From Betaproteobacteria bacterium (GTDB taxonomy: Bacteria; Pseudomonadota; Gammaproteobacteria; Burkholderiales; SG8-41): a DNA stretch of 64,000 bases. Below, piece by piece: positions 11,976 to 22,730 of the stretch. A program made the translations under genes and the position numbers. Under the pieces are notes generated by a model. It was not told the origin of the DNA and did no database searches. It saw only the letters and a list, made by a program, of their open reading frames with translations. How positions within the stretch are numbered: the first letter of the stretch is position 1; each line of letters begins with the position of its first letter. The DNA lies in the NCBI GenBank assembly GCA_028291945.1, contig JAQGNH010000392.1, forward strand, positions 32,678 to 96,677, read 5' to 3'.

Positions 11976-14242
11976 AACGCTCCACCGAACGTAAACTGAA
12001 AGATCTGCTTGCTATCGCCCTCCAGCGACCGGATTGGCGCTGCAACACTTATTTTAAGCGGACCCATGGGTGAAACCCAGAGTACGCCGAGACCGACCGC
12101 AGCGCGCATCTCGCTGAAGGCGAAGCTTTCCGAAGCCATCCCGGTATCGACGAATGCGCTCATGCGCACGCTCTTTTCACCCTGCAACCCAGGGAACGGA
12201 AACAGGAACTCCGCGTTACCCAGGACCTTGTGGCTGCCCCCGCGGGGATTACCCTGCACGTCCTTGGGCCCGGCCGTGAACACCTTGAAGCCGCGCAGGG
12301 AGTTTACTCCACCAACGTAGAAGTTTTTGAAGAATGGCAGCGCAGTCGTATCGCTATAGCCCGCGCCATAGCCGAGTTCGCCATTAAGCATGAGCGTGTA
12401 ATCGCGGCTGATCGGGAAATATCGCTGATACTGATACTGGGCTTTATAGTATTTGAGGCTGGCGCCCGGCACCCCGACTTCTGCGCTTGCTCGCTGCATG
12501 ACGCCCTTCGTCGGATAGATCAGGCTGTCGCGGTTGTCGCGCGTCCAGCCGACCGTGGCCAGTATCGCGTCGCTGGTGCTCCCGAACGTTTTGACATAAT
12601 CGAGATAAATGAGAGGACTGTCGGCAAACGTCGATATGCTGGTTCTCTCATAGCCCAGTCCGTAATTGATTGTGTCGATATCCGTGATGGGCACGCCGAA
12701 CCGTACCGCACCGCCTGTGGTCTGCGTGGTGTAGTCGCCAAGACCGGCGTTGGCGGCATTGATTTTGCGCTGGTAAATGTCAAAGCCACGGCTCACGCCG
12801 TCGACCGTGTAAAACGGATCGGTATAGGACAGTGCGTAGTTCGTGTTGAGCTTGCTCGTGTTGAGCCCGATCGACACGTGCTTGCCGGATCCGAAAATGT
12901 TCTGTTGCGTTACCGAACCCGACAATATGACGCCTTCGCCGCTTCCGAACCCTGCACCGAGCAGCACGGAGCCCGTAGGTTTCTCGGTTACCGAGACGTT
13001 CACATCGACCTGGTCGGTTGTCCCCTGCACCGCCGGCGTTTCGATATTGACCTCGTTGAAATAGCCCAGGCGGTCTATCCGGCTGCGTGAATTCGCTATC
13101 TTGTCGGACGAGAACCAGCCGCCCTCCATCTGGCGGAATTCCCGCCGTATGACTTCATCGCGGGTGCGGTTGTTACCCAGCACATTGATGCGCCGGACAT
13201 ACACGCGGCGGCCTGGGTCGATGAAAAAAGTAAACGACGCCTGCCTCTTCTCCTTGTCAAGCTCCGGTGCTGCGTTCACGTTGGCGAAGGCGTAGCCCTC
13301 GCTACCGAGACGGTCGCTGATTTTCTTGGTTGATTCTGCGACACGTGCGCGAGAAAAAACGTCGCCGCGCTTTAGCGTGATGAGTTTGCGGATCTCGGCC
13401 TCGGGCAGCAGCAGTTCGCCACCAACTTTGACGTCCGCTACCGTGTACTTGGGACCTTCAGTGATCGAGATCGATATGTAGATGTCTTTCTTGTCCGGCG
13501 TGATCGACACCTGCGTGGATTCAACATTGAATTCCAGATAGCCGCGGTCCAGATAGTAGGACCGCAGCGTCTCCAGATCCGCAGCGAGTTTCTGGCGGGA
13601 ATATTGATCCGCTTTGCTGTACCACGTGAGGATGCCGGGCGTGCGAAGACTGATCTGCCGCTTCAGCTCTTTTTCGCTGAAAGCCTGATTTCCGATGATG
13701 CTGACCTGCCGGATCTTTGCAGCATCGCCTTCTTCGACGGCGAAATTGAGCGCGACGCGGTTGCGTTCGAGTGGCGTCACGGTGGTGCTGACGTTCGCGC
13801 CGTAACGGCCCCGCGTCAGGTATTGCCGTTTCAATTCCTGTTCGGCGCGGTCGAGGAGTCCTTTATCGAAGATCCTGCCCTCGGCAAGGCCGATCTGATT
13901 CATTGCCTTCAAAACGGTGTCCTTATCGAACTCGCGCAGCCCGGTAAATTCAATCTGGGCGATTGAAGGCCGCTCCTGTACGACTACGACGAGCACGCCC
14001 TCTTCAGCTTCGATCGAGACGTCTCTGAAAAACCCCGTGGCAAACAGCGCTCTGATGGTCTGGGAGGCTTTTTCGTCTGTCATCGTATCGCCAACCTTGA
14101 CAGGAAGGTAGCTGAAGACAGTGCCGGCCTCGGTTCGCTGTATCCCTTCTACGCGGATGTCTTTGATGACGAAGGGTTCGATTGCTCGCGCCGGGAGGGA
14201 ACTCAACGCCAACGCCAAAACACCTACACGCAAAAAATGCAT
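11972..14242 (-). CDS. bamA: Outer membrane protein assembly factor BamA
   Basis: 756 aa; POTRA region and C-terminal barrel (...GPLKISVAAPIRSLEGDSKQIFQFTFGGAF). Confidence 0.97.
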   Translation of the reverse strand: MHFLRVGVLALALSSLPARAIEPFVIKDIRVEGIQRTEAGTVFSYLPVKVGDTMTDEKASQTIRALFATGFFRDVSIEAEEGVLVVVVQERPSIAQIEFTGLREFDKDTVLKAMNQIGLAEGRIFDKGLLDRAEQELKRQYLTRGRYGANVSTTVTPLERNRVALNFAVEEGDAAKIRQVSIIGNQAFSEKELKRQISLRTPGILTWYSKADQYSRQKLAADLETLRSYYLDRGYLEFNVESTQVSITPDKKDIYISISITEGPKYTVADVKVGGELLLPEAEIRKLITLKRGDVFSRARVAESTKKISDRLGSEGYAFANVNAAPELDKEKRQASFTFFIDPGRRVYVRRINVLGNNRTRDEVIRREFRQMEGGWFSSDKIANSRSRIDRLGYFNEVNIETPAVQGTTDQVDVNVSVTEKPTGSVLLGAGFGSGEGVILSGSVTQQNIFGSGKHVSIGLNTSKLNTNYALSYTDPFYTVDGVSRGFDIYQRKINAANAGLGDYTTQTTGGAVRFGVPITDIDTINYGLGYERTSISTFADSPLIYLDYVKTFGSTSDAILATVGWTRDNRDSLIYPTKGVMQRASAEVGVPGASLKYYKAQYQYQRYFPISRDYTLMLNGELGYGAGYSDTTALPFFKNFYVGGVNSLRGFKVFTAGPKDVQGNPRGGSHKVLGNAEFLFPFPGLQGEKSVRMSAFVDTGMASESFAFSEMRAAVGLGVLWVSPMGPLKISVAAPIRSLEGDSKQIFQFTFGGAF

Positions 14243-14245
14243 CGA

Positions 14246-15613
14246 TCAGCCGCTGATGAGACGATTTATGTCGTTATAAAGTGCGAAAGCCATCAATACG
14301 AACAACAGCGCCATGCCCAAGTGTTGTCCGATTTCGATGGCTTTGTCCGATACCGGACTGCCTTTGAAAACTTCGAAGACATAATACATCAAATGCCCAC
14401 CATCCAATAATGGTATTGGCAGCAGGTTCAGCACACCCAAACTGATGCTGATAAGCGCGAGAAACAGCAGAAAAGAAACCCAGCCCATTTGCGCGGACTG
14501 TCCTGCGTAATCAGCAATAGTGATCGGGCCACTCAGATTTTTGAGCGACACCTCGCCGACGATCATCTTGCCCAGCATCTGCAGACTGAATGCCGAGGTA
14601 TCCCACGTTTTATAAAGTGCCTTTGCAATGCTTTCGACAGGACCGTAACGCACTTCCGTCATGAGCTCGGCGAATGCGTCGCGATCCACTTTGGGTCCCG
14701 CACCGATTCTCCCGATGGCTTTTCCACTCTCCGTAAAAACCTCAGGCGTGACCGGCACGGTCGTCGCTGTCTTTTCCGCGCGTTTGACTTCGAACATCAG
14801 AGGTTCACCTGGATGCGCGCGAACAGCTGATACGACCTCTTCCCAGGTTTTGACCGGACGATCATTGATCGCCACGATCTGATCGCCGGGTTGCAGTCCA
14901 GCGCGCTCCGCCACGCCGCCGGCAACAACATTGCCGATCACAGGCGCGATCGGCGGCTGGTAACGCGCAAGGCCGAGCACGCGCAGAAAGTCGCTGTCGA
15001 GGTCACCAGCGCTGACATGGCTCAAGTCGAGCTCGCGCTGCACGATCTCGCCGGAACGTGTACGTACCGTTACGGGAACGCGATCTTTCTTCACTGCCCG
15101 CTGCAACAGCACCCAGCGCGCGTCCTGCCACGTGTCTACCGTTTCGTTTCCGATTTTGGCAATGGTGTCGCCGTTAGCGAATCCCGCCACCGCTGCGGGC
15201 GTGTTCGCCGCGACCGGCCCCAGCACGGCTTTCATGCCCGGAACGCCGTGCATGAACAGGATCCAGTACAGGAAGATCGCGAGCAGGAAGTTCGCTACGG
15301 GACCCGCGAGTACTATTCCGAAGCGCCGTGCGACGGACTGCCTGTTGAACGCCCGATGAGCTTCGCTCGAATCCACCGGACCTTCCCGCTCGTCGAGCAT
15401 TTTCACGTAGCCGCCGAATGGAAACGCTGAAATGCTCCACTCGGTTTGATCCGGACCGCGCCTGCGCGACCACAGCGGGCGACCGAATCCGACGGAAAAG
15501 CGCAACACCTTTACATTACACAGCCGGGCCACACAGTAATGACCCAACTCGTGAATGATGATAAGCAGCCCGAGCGTGACGACGAATGCGACGATCGTAG
15601 TAAGGAAGTTCAT
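14246..15613 (-). CDS. rseP: Site-2 protease RseP
   Basis: [29 protein letters not shown] domains, [12 protein letters not shown] at 15613 preferred over the ORF-track start. Confidence 0.95.
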   Translation of the reverse strand: MNFLTTIVAFVVTLGLLIIIHELGHYCVARLCNVKVLRFSVGFGRPLWSRRRGPDQTEWSISAFPFGGYVKMLDEREGPVDSSEAHRAFNRQSVARRFGIVLAGPVANFLLAIFLYWILFMHGVPGMKAVLGPVAANTPAAVAGFANGDTIAKIGNETVDTWQDARWVLLQRAVKKDRVPVTVRTRSGEIVQRELDLSHVSAGDLDSDFLRVLGLARYQPPIAPVIGNVVAGGVAERAGLQPGDQIVAINDRPVKTWEEVVSAVRAHPGEPLMFEVKRAEKTATTVPVTPEVFTESGKAIGRIGAGPKVDRDAFAELMTEVRYGPVESIAKALYKTWDTSAFSLQMLGKMIVGEVSLKNLSGPITIADYAGQSAQMGWVSFLLFLALISISLGVLNLLPIPLLDGGHLMYYVFEVFKGSPVSDKAIEIGQHLGMALLFVLMAFALYNDINRLISG

Positions 15614-16872
15614 GTGCGTGCCTGCGGCGTCGATGTGACATGATGTAAGAGCGGCGAACTGCGCGATGCGTTCCCGCGTGTGCCGGCGAATCGCTCGGCG
15701 AGACAGCGCTCGGCGCATACGCGCGCGGCGCGGTCGGCTTCGAGCACGTCCTCCAGTTTCTCCACCCGCCCGCTCTCGCAACGCGCAAGCACATCCTGTA
15801 TCAGCTGCGCAATTTGCGGAAACGCGATATCGCCGGCGAGGAAGCGCTCGACCGCGATCTCATTCGCAGCATTCAGGATGGCTGGCGCTCGACCGCCTGC
15901 TGAGAGCGCTTCGTAAGCGAGCCGCAGACAGGGAAAGCGTGCGGTATCCGGCTCCTCGAAGTGCAGCAGCCCGGTGCGCGCCAGATCCAGAAACTTTACG
16001 CCCGCGTCGATGCGGTCGGGATAAGCGAGAGCGTGCGCGATGGGCGTTCGCATGTCGGGATTGCCGAGCTGCGCGATCACTGAGCCATCGACGTATTCGA
16101 CCAGTGAATGCACCACGCTTTCCGGGTGGATCACCACTTCGATCTGATCCGGGCTGGCATTGAATAGCCAATGGGCTTCGATCACTTCGAGCCCCTTGTT
16201 CATCATCGTTGCGGAGTCTACCGAAATTTTGCGTCCCATCGTCCAGTTCGGATGTGCGCAAGCGGCTTCGGGGCTAACGTGCACAAGCTCGCTGAGCGGC
16301 GTCTGTCTGAACGGACCGCCAGAAGCGGTCAGCAGTATGCGGCGAACGCCGACTGCCTTGAGATCGCCCGTGAAGCTGCGGGGCAGCGACTGGAAAACCG
16401 CGTTGTGCTCGCTATCGATCGGCAGCAGTGGCGCGCCACCGGAGCGCGCCGCCTGCATGAGCACGGCGCCGGCAGTGACGAGGGCTTCCTTATTCGCGAG
16501 GAGCAGCTTCTTTCCAGCTTCAGCCGCGACGATCGTGGGTTTGAGACCGGCGATGCCGACGATCGCTGCCATGACGGTGTCCACTTCAGGCAGGCTCGCA
16601 ACATACTCGAGCGCCTCAGTCCCGCAGAGCACTTGCGTATCGAGACCCGCGCGCTTCATACGGCGAGCAAGGTCCTCTGCGGCCTGCGGCTGGGAAATCA
16701 CTGCGTAACGCGGCTGGTACCTGACGCATTGAGCGAACAAAATCGCTGATTGCGTATGCGCTGTCAGGGCGATAACCCGAAAACGGTCGGGATGACGCTG
16801 CACGACATCAAGCGTACTCGCACCCACACTGCCGGTAGAGCCGAGAATCGTCAGATTTTGAAGAGAGGGCAT
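15610..16872 (-). CDS. dxr: 1-deoxy-D-xylulose-5-phosphate reductoisomerase
   Basis: [48 protein letters not shown]. Confidence 0.96.
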   Translation of the reverse strand: MPSLQNLTILGSTGSVGASTLDVVQRHPDRFRVIALTAHTQSAILFAQCVRYQPRYAVISQPQAAEDLARRMKRAGLDTQVLCGTEALEYVASLPEVDTVMAAIVGIAGLKPTIVAAEAGKKLLLANKEALVTAGAVLMQAARSGGAPLLPIDSEHNAVFQSLPRSFTGDLKAVGVRRILLTASGGPFRQTPLSELVHVSPEAACAHPNWTMGRKISVDSATMMNKGLEVIEAHWLFNASPDQIEVVIHPESVVHSLVEYVDGSVIAQLGNPDMRTPIAHALAYPDRIDAGVKFLDLARTGLLHFEEPDTARFPCLRLAYEALSAGGRAPAILNAANEIAVERFLAGDIAFPQIAQLIQDVLARCESGRVEKLEDVLEADRAARVCAERCLAERFAGTRGNASRSSPLLHHVTSTPQART

Positions 16873-16885
16873 GGGTGGGGGCGCT

Positions 16886-17695
16886 TCAGCGCAGATAGTA
16901 GGCTAACGCCGCCGCGGGCATGGTTGCGGTCAGACCATCGATGCGGTCCAGGATACCGCCGTGCCCGGGTAGAAGCTGCCCGCTGTCTTTCACTCCGGCG
17001 GTACGTTTGATCCACGACTCGAAGAGATCGCCTTCGACGCTCAGAACCAGGATCACTGCGAACACGATAAGCCCCCACGAGCGGTCGAGATAGTGATTGC
17101 TCGCGGGCAGAGTAAGCAACAGGATGGCGTAATAGATGGCCACCGCTGTGGCCGCTCCCAAGGCGCCTTCCCACGTTTTCCCCGGACTGATGAGCGGCGC
17201 AAGTTTGCGGCGACCCCATCGCTTGCCCGTCAGATACGCTGCGGTGTCTGACACCCACACCACCGACATAAAAAGCAGCAGAGCCCACGGCGCGGCCTGC
17301 AACTGCACCAGCGCGAGCCACATCGGAACGAGCACGATCCAGCCGACGAGCGCGAGCAGCAAGGGATTGCGAGTAGCCCACCGCTCGACGAGCCACACCG
17401 GCGCAATCGCGAGCCAGAAGACGCAACTCAGGGCGTAGATTCCAATGTCAACGCGCACTGGAACACCGCCAGCACGCGGCACCAGATAGAAGAGCGCCGC
17501 CGCGGAAATGACGAGTGTGGCAGCATACGCCAGACGCGACGCGGGCGTATAGCCGGCAAGCCCCGCCCATTCCCAGCTCGCGATGGCAAGGACGGGGAAC
17601 ATCACCAACGCCCACAGTTGTTGCGGCAGGAACAGCAGCGCCGCGATGACAAACGGAAGCGATATCGCAACGGTGAGCAGGCGCGTCACGAACAT
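16886..17695 (-). CDS. cdsA: Phosphatidate cytidylyltransferase
   Basis: [37 protein letters not shown]-type CDP signature; start [10 protein letters not shown] at 17695. Confidence 0.94.
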   Translation of the reverse strand: MFVTRLLTVAISLPFVIAALLFLPQQLWALVMFPVLAIASWEWAGLAGYTPASRLAYAATLVISAAALFYLVPRAGGVPVRVDIGIYALSCVFWLAIAPVWLVERWATRNPLLLALVGWIVLVPMWLALVQLQAAPWALLLFMSVVWVSDTAAYLTGKRWGRRKLAPLISPGKTWEGALGAATAVAIYYAILLLTLPASNHYLDRSWGLIVFAVILVLSVEGDLFESWIKRTAGVKDSGQLLPGHGGILDRIDGLTATMPAAALAYYLR

Positions 17696-17735
17696 GGAAG
17701 AGCGTTCCTGCTGCGGCGCGCGCGGAAAATGCGGA

Positions 17736-18515
17736 TCAGCCTGCGGAGATCCGAGCCACGCGGCGGCTCGACTGCACTTGTTCGCTGGTGCGGCCGAAAC
17801 GGCGTTCGCGCTCCTGATACGACCGGATCGCGTCATCGAGTGCCGCGACGTCGAAATCGGGCCACAGCGTATCGGTAAAATAGAGCTCGCTGTAGGCGAG
17901 CTGCCACAGGAGAAAATTGCTGATGCGCTGCTCGCCCCCGGTGCGCACGAAGAGGTCCGGCTCCGGTGCGTAACTCATCGAGAAATACGGCGTCAGATCT
18001 GCTTCGGAGAAGCCGGCCGCCAGCTCAGGCCGTTCCTGCAGCATACGATTGGCCGCTTGCAGCATATCCCATCGCCCGCCGTAGTTCGCTGCAATGGTGA
18101 GTAATAGACGGTTGTTCTCTGCGGTACGGGCTTCGGCCTCTTCGACCAGACGCACGATGCGAGGCTCGAAACGGCTCAAGTCACCCACGACCCGAAAGCG
18201 CACACCGTTCGCATGCAGTTTTTCGATTTCCTGCTCGAGCGCCGCGACGAAGAGCTGCATGAGAAACTTCACTTCGTCCTGCGGACGACGCCAGTTCTCA
18301 CTGCTGAAGGCGAACAGCGTCAGGTACTCCACCCCACGCTTCACGCACGCCTTGACTGTGGCGCGAACGGCTTCGAGGCCCCGCTTGTGTCCCGCCACAC
18401 GCGGCAGAAAACGCTGCTTTGCCCAGCGACCGTTGCCATCCATGATGATTGCGACATGCCGGGGAACGCTGCGCGACTCGGGTATGGCGAGAGTAGAGCT
18501 CTTGTGCTTGTCCAC
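17736..18515 (-). CDS. uppS: Undecaprenyl diphosphate synthase
   Basis: [29 protein letters not shown]. Confidence 0.96.
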   Translation of the reverse strand: MDKHKSSTLAIPESRSVPRHVAIIMDGNGRWAKQRFLPRVAGHKRGLEAVRATVKACVKRGVEYLTLFAFSSENWRRPQDEVKFLMQLFVAALEQEIEKLHANGVRFRVVGDLSRFEPRIVRLVEEAEARTAENNRLLLTIAANYGGRWDMLQAANRMLQERPELAAGFSEADLTPYFSMSYAPEPDLFVRTGGEQRISNFLLWQLAYSELYFTDTLWPDFDVAALDDAIRSYQERERRFGRTSEQVQSSRRVARISAG

Positions 18516-18518
18516 GGG

Positions 18519-19076
18519 TCAGATCGCCATCAAATCCGCTTCTTTCGCCTGCAGAGCCTTGTCGATGTCGGCGATATAGCGGTCCGTCAGTTTCTGAACA
18601 TCGTCCTGGGCCCGGCGCTCTTCGTCCTCCGCCACCTTTTTCTGTTTGAGCAGGTCCTTTAGCTGGTGTATTGCATCGCGCCTCACGTTGCGGATGGCCA
18701 CGCGCGCGTTCTCACCTTCCTTGTGCACGACTTTGATCAGATCCTTGCGCCGCTCTTCCGTGAGAGCCGGCATCGGCACACGCACCGTGTCACCCATGCT
18801 CGAGGGATTCAAGCCGAGATCGGAGTCCCGAATCGCTTTTTCGATCGCGGACGCCATTTTTTTCTCCCAAGGTGTGACGCCTATCGTGCGCGCGTCGAGC
18901 AGCGTCACGTTTGCAACCTGCGGCACTGCGGTGGGCGTCCCGTAATAGTCCACCATCACGTGGTCGAGCAAGCCTGCGTGCGCGCGGCCGGTGCGGACTT
19001 TGGACAAATCATTTTTTAGCGCTTCCAGGCTCTTCTTCATTTTCTGGTCAGCGGTTTTTTTTACGTCGGCAATCAT
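18519..19076 (-). CDS. frr: Ribosome recycling factor
   Basis: 185 aa; [24 protein letters not shown]. Confidence 0.97.
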   Translation of the reverse strand: MIADVKKTADQKMKKSLEALKNDLSKVRTGRAHAGLLDHVMVDYYGTPTAVPQVANVTLLDARTIGVTPWEKKMASAIEKAIRDSDLGLNPSSMGDTVRVPMPALTEERRKDLIKVVHKEGENARVAIRNVRRDAIHQLKDLLKQKKVAEDEERRAQDDVQKLTDRYIADIDKALQAKEADLMAI

Positions 19077-19120
19077 GCTGCAGCCCTCCGCAAGTTAGAG
19101 TGCGTGACACTCTCACCCAT

Positions 19121-19840
19121 TTACACGTGCACCATCGTACCTTCGTCCTGCCCCAGTACGACACGTTTCAGCGCATGCGGCTTGAAGATGCTAAATACGT
19201 TGATCGGAAGTTTCTGGTCACGGCACAAAGTAAGAGCAGTCGCGTCCATCACCTTCAGATTTTTGATGATGGCTTCATCAAACGTGAGGTCCTTGTATCG
19301 CACGGCGTCAGGGTGGGTTTTCGGATCGTCGGTATAAACGCCGTCCACTTTGGTCGCCTTGAGCACCAGCTCCACATTCATTTCCATGCCACGGAGGGCT
19401 GCTGCGGTATCGGTCGTGAAAAACGGATTGCCAGTACCGGCAGCGAAAATCACGATCTTGCCCTCTTCCAGATAGCGCATGGCTTTGCCGCGTATATAAG
19501 GCTCCACCACCTGCTCGATATTGAGTGCAGATTGTACGCGGCTCACCAAATTGACACGCCGCATCGCGTCCTGTAACGCAAGCGCGTTCATGACTGTCGC
19601 AAGCATCCCCATGTAATCGGCTGTCGCGCGGTCCATGTGGGACGCTCCGGGAGCTACCCCGCGAAAGATGTTGCCTCCGCCAATCACGACTGCAACCTCG
19701 ATGCCGAGATGCGCGACCTCCGCCACTTCGTTGACGATGCTCTCGATCGTCTGACGGTTGATGCCGTAGCTGTCCTCGCCCATCAGAGCTTCGCCGCTCA
19801 ACTTCAGAAGTATGCGCTTATAGGCGGGTGTCTCGGCCAT
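19121..19840 (-). CDS. pyrH: UMP kinase
   Basis: [26 protein letters not shown]. Confidence 0.97.
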   Translation of the reverse strand: MAETPAYKRILLKLSGEALMGEDSYGINRQTIESIVNEVAEVAHLGIEVAVVIGGGNIFRGVAPGASHMDRATADYMGMLATVMNALALQDAMRRVNLVSRVQSALNIEQVVEPYIRGKAMRYLEEGKIVIFAAGTGNPFFTTDTAAALRGMEMNVELVLKATKVDGVYTDDPKTHPDAVRYKDLTFDEAIIKNLKVMDATALTLCRDQKLPINVFSIFKPHALKRVVLGQDEGTMVHV

Positions 19841-19858
19841 GTTCTGCTCGACGAGGGA

Positions 19859-20773
19859 TCAGGAGGGTTGTGCGCTTTTTTCTGACTTGCTGCCTGCCTG
19901 ACCGACCTGCGCCATTACTTCGGCTGCGAAATCGTCCTTGCGTTTTTCGATGCCCTCACCGACCACGTACAGTGAAAATGCTGCGACTGACGCGCCTTTC
20001 GATTTCAACAGATCGGCGATGGTTTGTTTGTCGTTCTTCACGAAAGGCTGCCCGAGAAGGGTCACGTCCTTCAGGAATTTGCTGACGGCGCCCTCGACCA
20101 TTTTTTCCACGATGTTCGCGGGCTTGCCCGATTCCGCGGCTTTCGCTGCAGCGATATCGCGCTCTTTCTGCACGATCTCCGGAGACACTTCATCACGCGA
20201 CAACGCCAGAGGTTTGCTCGCAGCGACATGCATGGCGATGTCCTTGGCAAGCGCATCGTCGCCACCGACCACGTCTACCAGCACGCCGATTTTCGAACCG
20301 CCGTGGACGTAGCTCGCCAGGCGGCCTTTCGCCTCGCGGCGCTGGAAGCGCCGCAACGATACGTTTTCTCCAATCTTGCCCACGAGGCTCTTGCGGCGCT
20401 CTTCCACCGTCGCACCGTCGAGCGCAAGCTGAGACAACGCGGTGACATCGACGGGATTGCTGTTCGCCACAAGCCGTGCGACGGCGTCCGCAAATGCACG
20501 AAACTCTTCGTTTTTGGCGACGAAATCTGTTTCGCTGTTCACTTCGATGATCGCGCCGAGCTTGCCATCACCTGCGATGTACGCGGCAACTACGCCTTCC
20601 GCGGCTACCCGTCCTGCCGCTTTGCTCGCCTTGTTACCCAGTTTGATGCGCAGTATCTCTTCGGCCTTGCCCAGATCGCCTGCGGCCTCGGTCAACGCCT
20701 TTTTGCACTCCATCATGGGTGCATCGGTTTTCTCGCGTAGCTCGCGGACCATACCCGCTGTTATTTCAGCCAT
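19859..20773 (-). CDS. tsf: Elongation factor Ts
   Basis: [22 protein letters not shown]. Confidence 0.97.
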   Translation of the reverse strand: MAEITAGMVRELREKTDAPMMECKKALTEAAGDLGKAEEILRIKLGNKASKAAGRVAAEGVVAAYIAGDGKLGAIIEVNSETDFVAKNEEFRAFADAVARLVANSNPVDVTALSQLALDGATVEERRKSLVGKIGENVSLRRFQRREAKGRLASYVHGGSKIGVLVDVVGGDDALAKDIAMHVAASKPLALSRDEVSPEIVQKERDIAAAKAAESGKPANIVEKMVEGAVSKFLKDVTLLGQPFVKNDKQTIADLLKSKGASVAAFSLYVVGEGIEKRKDDFAAEVMAQVGQAGSKSEKSAQPS

Positions 20774-20792
20774 GTAACCAGTCTCCGCTCTT

Positions 20793-20816
20793 AAAAAAAG
20801 GGGCTCGCGCCCCTCT
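20793..20816 (-). terminator. Intrinsic terminator/attenuator between rpsB and tsf
   Basis: Minus strand AGGGGC-GCGA-GCCCCTTTTTTT. Confidence 0.75.
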
Positions 20817-20859
20817 TAGCGCACCGGCGTGAAGCCGGTCTCGTGTTCGATCGCCCGCG

Positions 20860-21600
20860 TCAGCGAGACTCTTCCTCGACCTCGACGAACTCATCGCCGC
20901 CGGTCACAATTTCCTGCAGGCTATCGTTGCGACCCTCGAGGTACGCGTCCGCGATACCGCGCACATACAGGCGAATGGCGCGGCTTGAGTCGTCGTTCCC
21001 TGGAATGATGTAATCGACACCAATAGGCGTGTGGTTGGTATCGACCACAGCGATCACGGGGATGCCGAGCTTATTGGCTTCGGCGATTGCGTTCTTCTGG
21101 TAGCCCACGTCGATTACGAACATCGCGTCGGGCAATCCGTTCATGTCCTTGATGCCGCCGAGACTGCGATCCAGCTTGGCCATTTCTCTCTGATAATTGA
21201 GGGCTTCTTTTTTCGTAAGCTTGTCGAACGTTCCATCCTGCTGCATCTGCTCCATGTCCTTCAGACGCTTGATCGACTGCTTGACGGTTTTGTAGTTCGT
21301 CAGCATTCCTCCGAGCCAGCGGTGATCGACGAACGGCGCGCCGGAACGCAGCGCCTCTTCCCGAATGATCTCGCGCGCCTGACGCTTCGTGCCTACGAAA
21401 AGGACGCTTCCCTTGTTCGCGGATAGCTGACGCACGAACTTCAGCGCGTCCTGATACATCGCGAGGGTTTTTTCGAGGTTTACGATATGGATCTTGTTGC
21501 GATGCCCGAAGATATAAGGCGCCATCTTCGGGTTCCAATAACGGGTTTGATGTCCGAAATGGACGCCCGCTTCCAGCATTTCACGCATAGTAACCGACAT
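20860..21600 (-). CDS. rpsB: 30S ribosomal protein S2
   Basis: [28 protein letters not shown]. Confidence 0.97.
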   Translation of the reverse strand: MSVTMREMLEAGVHFGHQTRYWNPKMAPYIFGHRNKIHIVNLEKTLAMYQDALKFVRQLSANKGSVLFVGTKRQAREIIREEALRSGAPFVDHRWLGGMLTNYKTVKQSIKRLKDMEQMQQDGTFDKLTKKEALNYQREMAKLDRSLGGIKDMNGLPDAMFVIDVGYQKNAIAEANKLGIPVIAVVDTNHTPIGVDYIIPGNDDSSRAIRLYVRGIADAYLEGRNDSLQEIVTGGDEFVEVEEESR

Positions 21601-21925
21601 ACTGCCTGACTCCTGACAAGGGTTGAGCCTCCATCCGCCAGCACACCCCGCTCGGCTTCGAGCGCGGCACCCTGGGTAATTACGGCGGATGTGCGAATTC
21701 GGCGCGCTGGACGGCAGACTTTCCTGGAATGCCCGCCACGCCGTACTGTAGCCCGTCCATGACGAGCTAACCGCCTATTTTACCACTGTAAGTCGTCAGC
21801 TCTCAAGCATCCGTGGGCAGGCCGGCAGCGGGTGCCGTGTCGCAACCGGATCTGGACTACAATTCCGGTTGCCTGCAAAACCAAGCACTTGGAATTCCTT
21901 CTTCCGGACCCATGTCCGGATTGCT

Positions 21926-22726
21926 ATGTCCGTTACGCTCAAATCCTCAGAAGATATCGCTCAGATGCGGGTCGCCGGCCGGCTCGCAGCCGAAGTGCTC
22001 GATTACATCGGTCCACTCGTCAAACCGGGCGTATCAACCGGTGAGATCGACCGTCTTTGCCATGAATACATGGTCGAAGTCCAGGGCACGACACCCGCCC
22101 CTCTGAACTACGCGCCTCCAGGTTACCAGCCTTATCCGAAGTCCATCTGCACGTCGGTTAATCATGTCGTCTGTCACGGGGTGCCCGGCGAAAAAAAACT
22201 CAAGTCCGGCGACGTCGTGAACATCGATATCACTGTGATCAAGGACGGCTATCACGGCGACACGAGCCGCATGTTTTATGTGGGGCAGCCTTCGATACAG
22301 GCTCGGCGGCTGTGTGACGTGACTTTCGACTGCATGTGGCGAGGCATCGATGCGGTCCGAGCCGGGGCTCATCTGGGTGACATAGGATTCGCGATACAAA
22401 GCCATGCCGAACAGCACGGATTCAGCGTCGTGCGCGAGTTTTGTGGACACGGCATCGGCCGCAAATTCCACGAGGAGCCTCAGGTGCTCCACTACGGGCG
22501 GCCGGGGACGGGTTTGAGGCTGCAGGCGGGAATGATATTCACCGTAGAGCCCATGATCAATGCAGGCAAGGCGGACATCCGTCAACTCGCCGATGGCTGG
22601 ACCATCGTCACCAAAGACCACAGCTTGTCCGCGCAATGGGAGCACACCGTTCTTGTCACCGAAACCGGCCACGAGATTCTGACGTCGTCAGCCGGTACGC
22701 CTGCGCGGCCTCACGCCGCATTCTGA
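21926..22726 (+). CDS. map: Type I methionine aminopeptidase
   Basis: INIDITVIKDGYHGDTSRMF-type motif, HGIGRKFHEEP; start MSVTLKSSEDIAQMRVAG. Confidence 0.95.
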   Translation: MSVTLKSSEDIAQMRVAGRLAAEVLDYIGPLVKPGVSTGEIDRLCHEYMVEVQGTTPAPLNYAPPGYQPYPKSICTSVNHVVCHGVPGEKKLKSGDVVNIDITVIKDGYHGDTSRMFYVGQPSIQARRLCDVTFDCMWRGIDAVRAGAHLGDIGFAIQSHAEQHGFSVVREFCGHGIGRKFHEEPQVLHYGRPGTGLRLQAGMIFTVEPMINAGKADIRQLADGWTIVTKDHSLSAQWEHTVLVTETGHEILTSSAGTPARPHAAF

Positions 22727-22730
22727 GCTC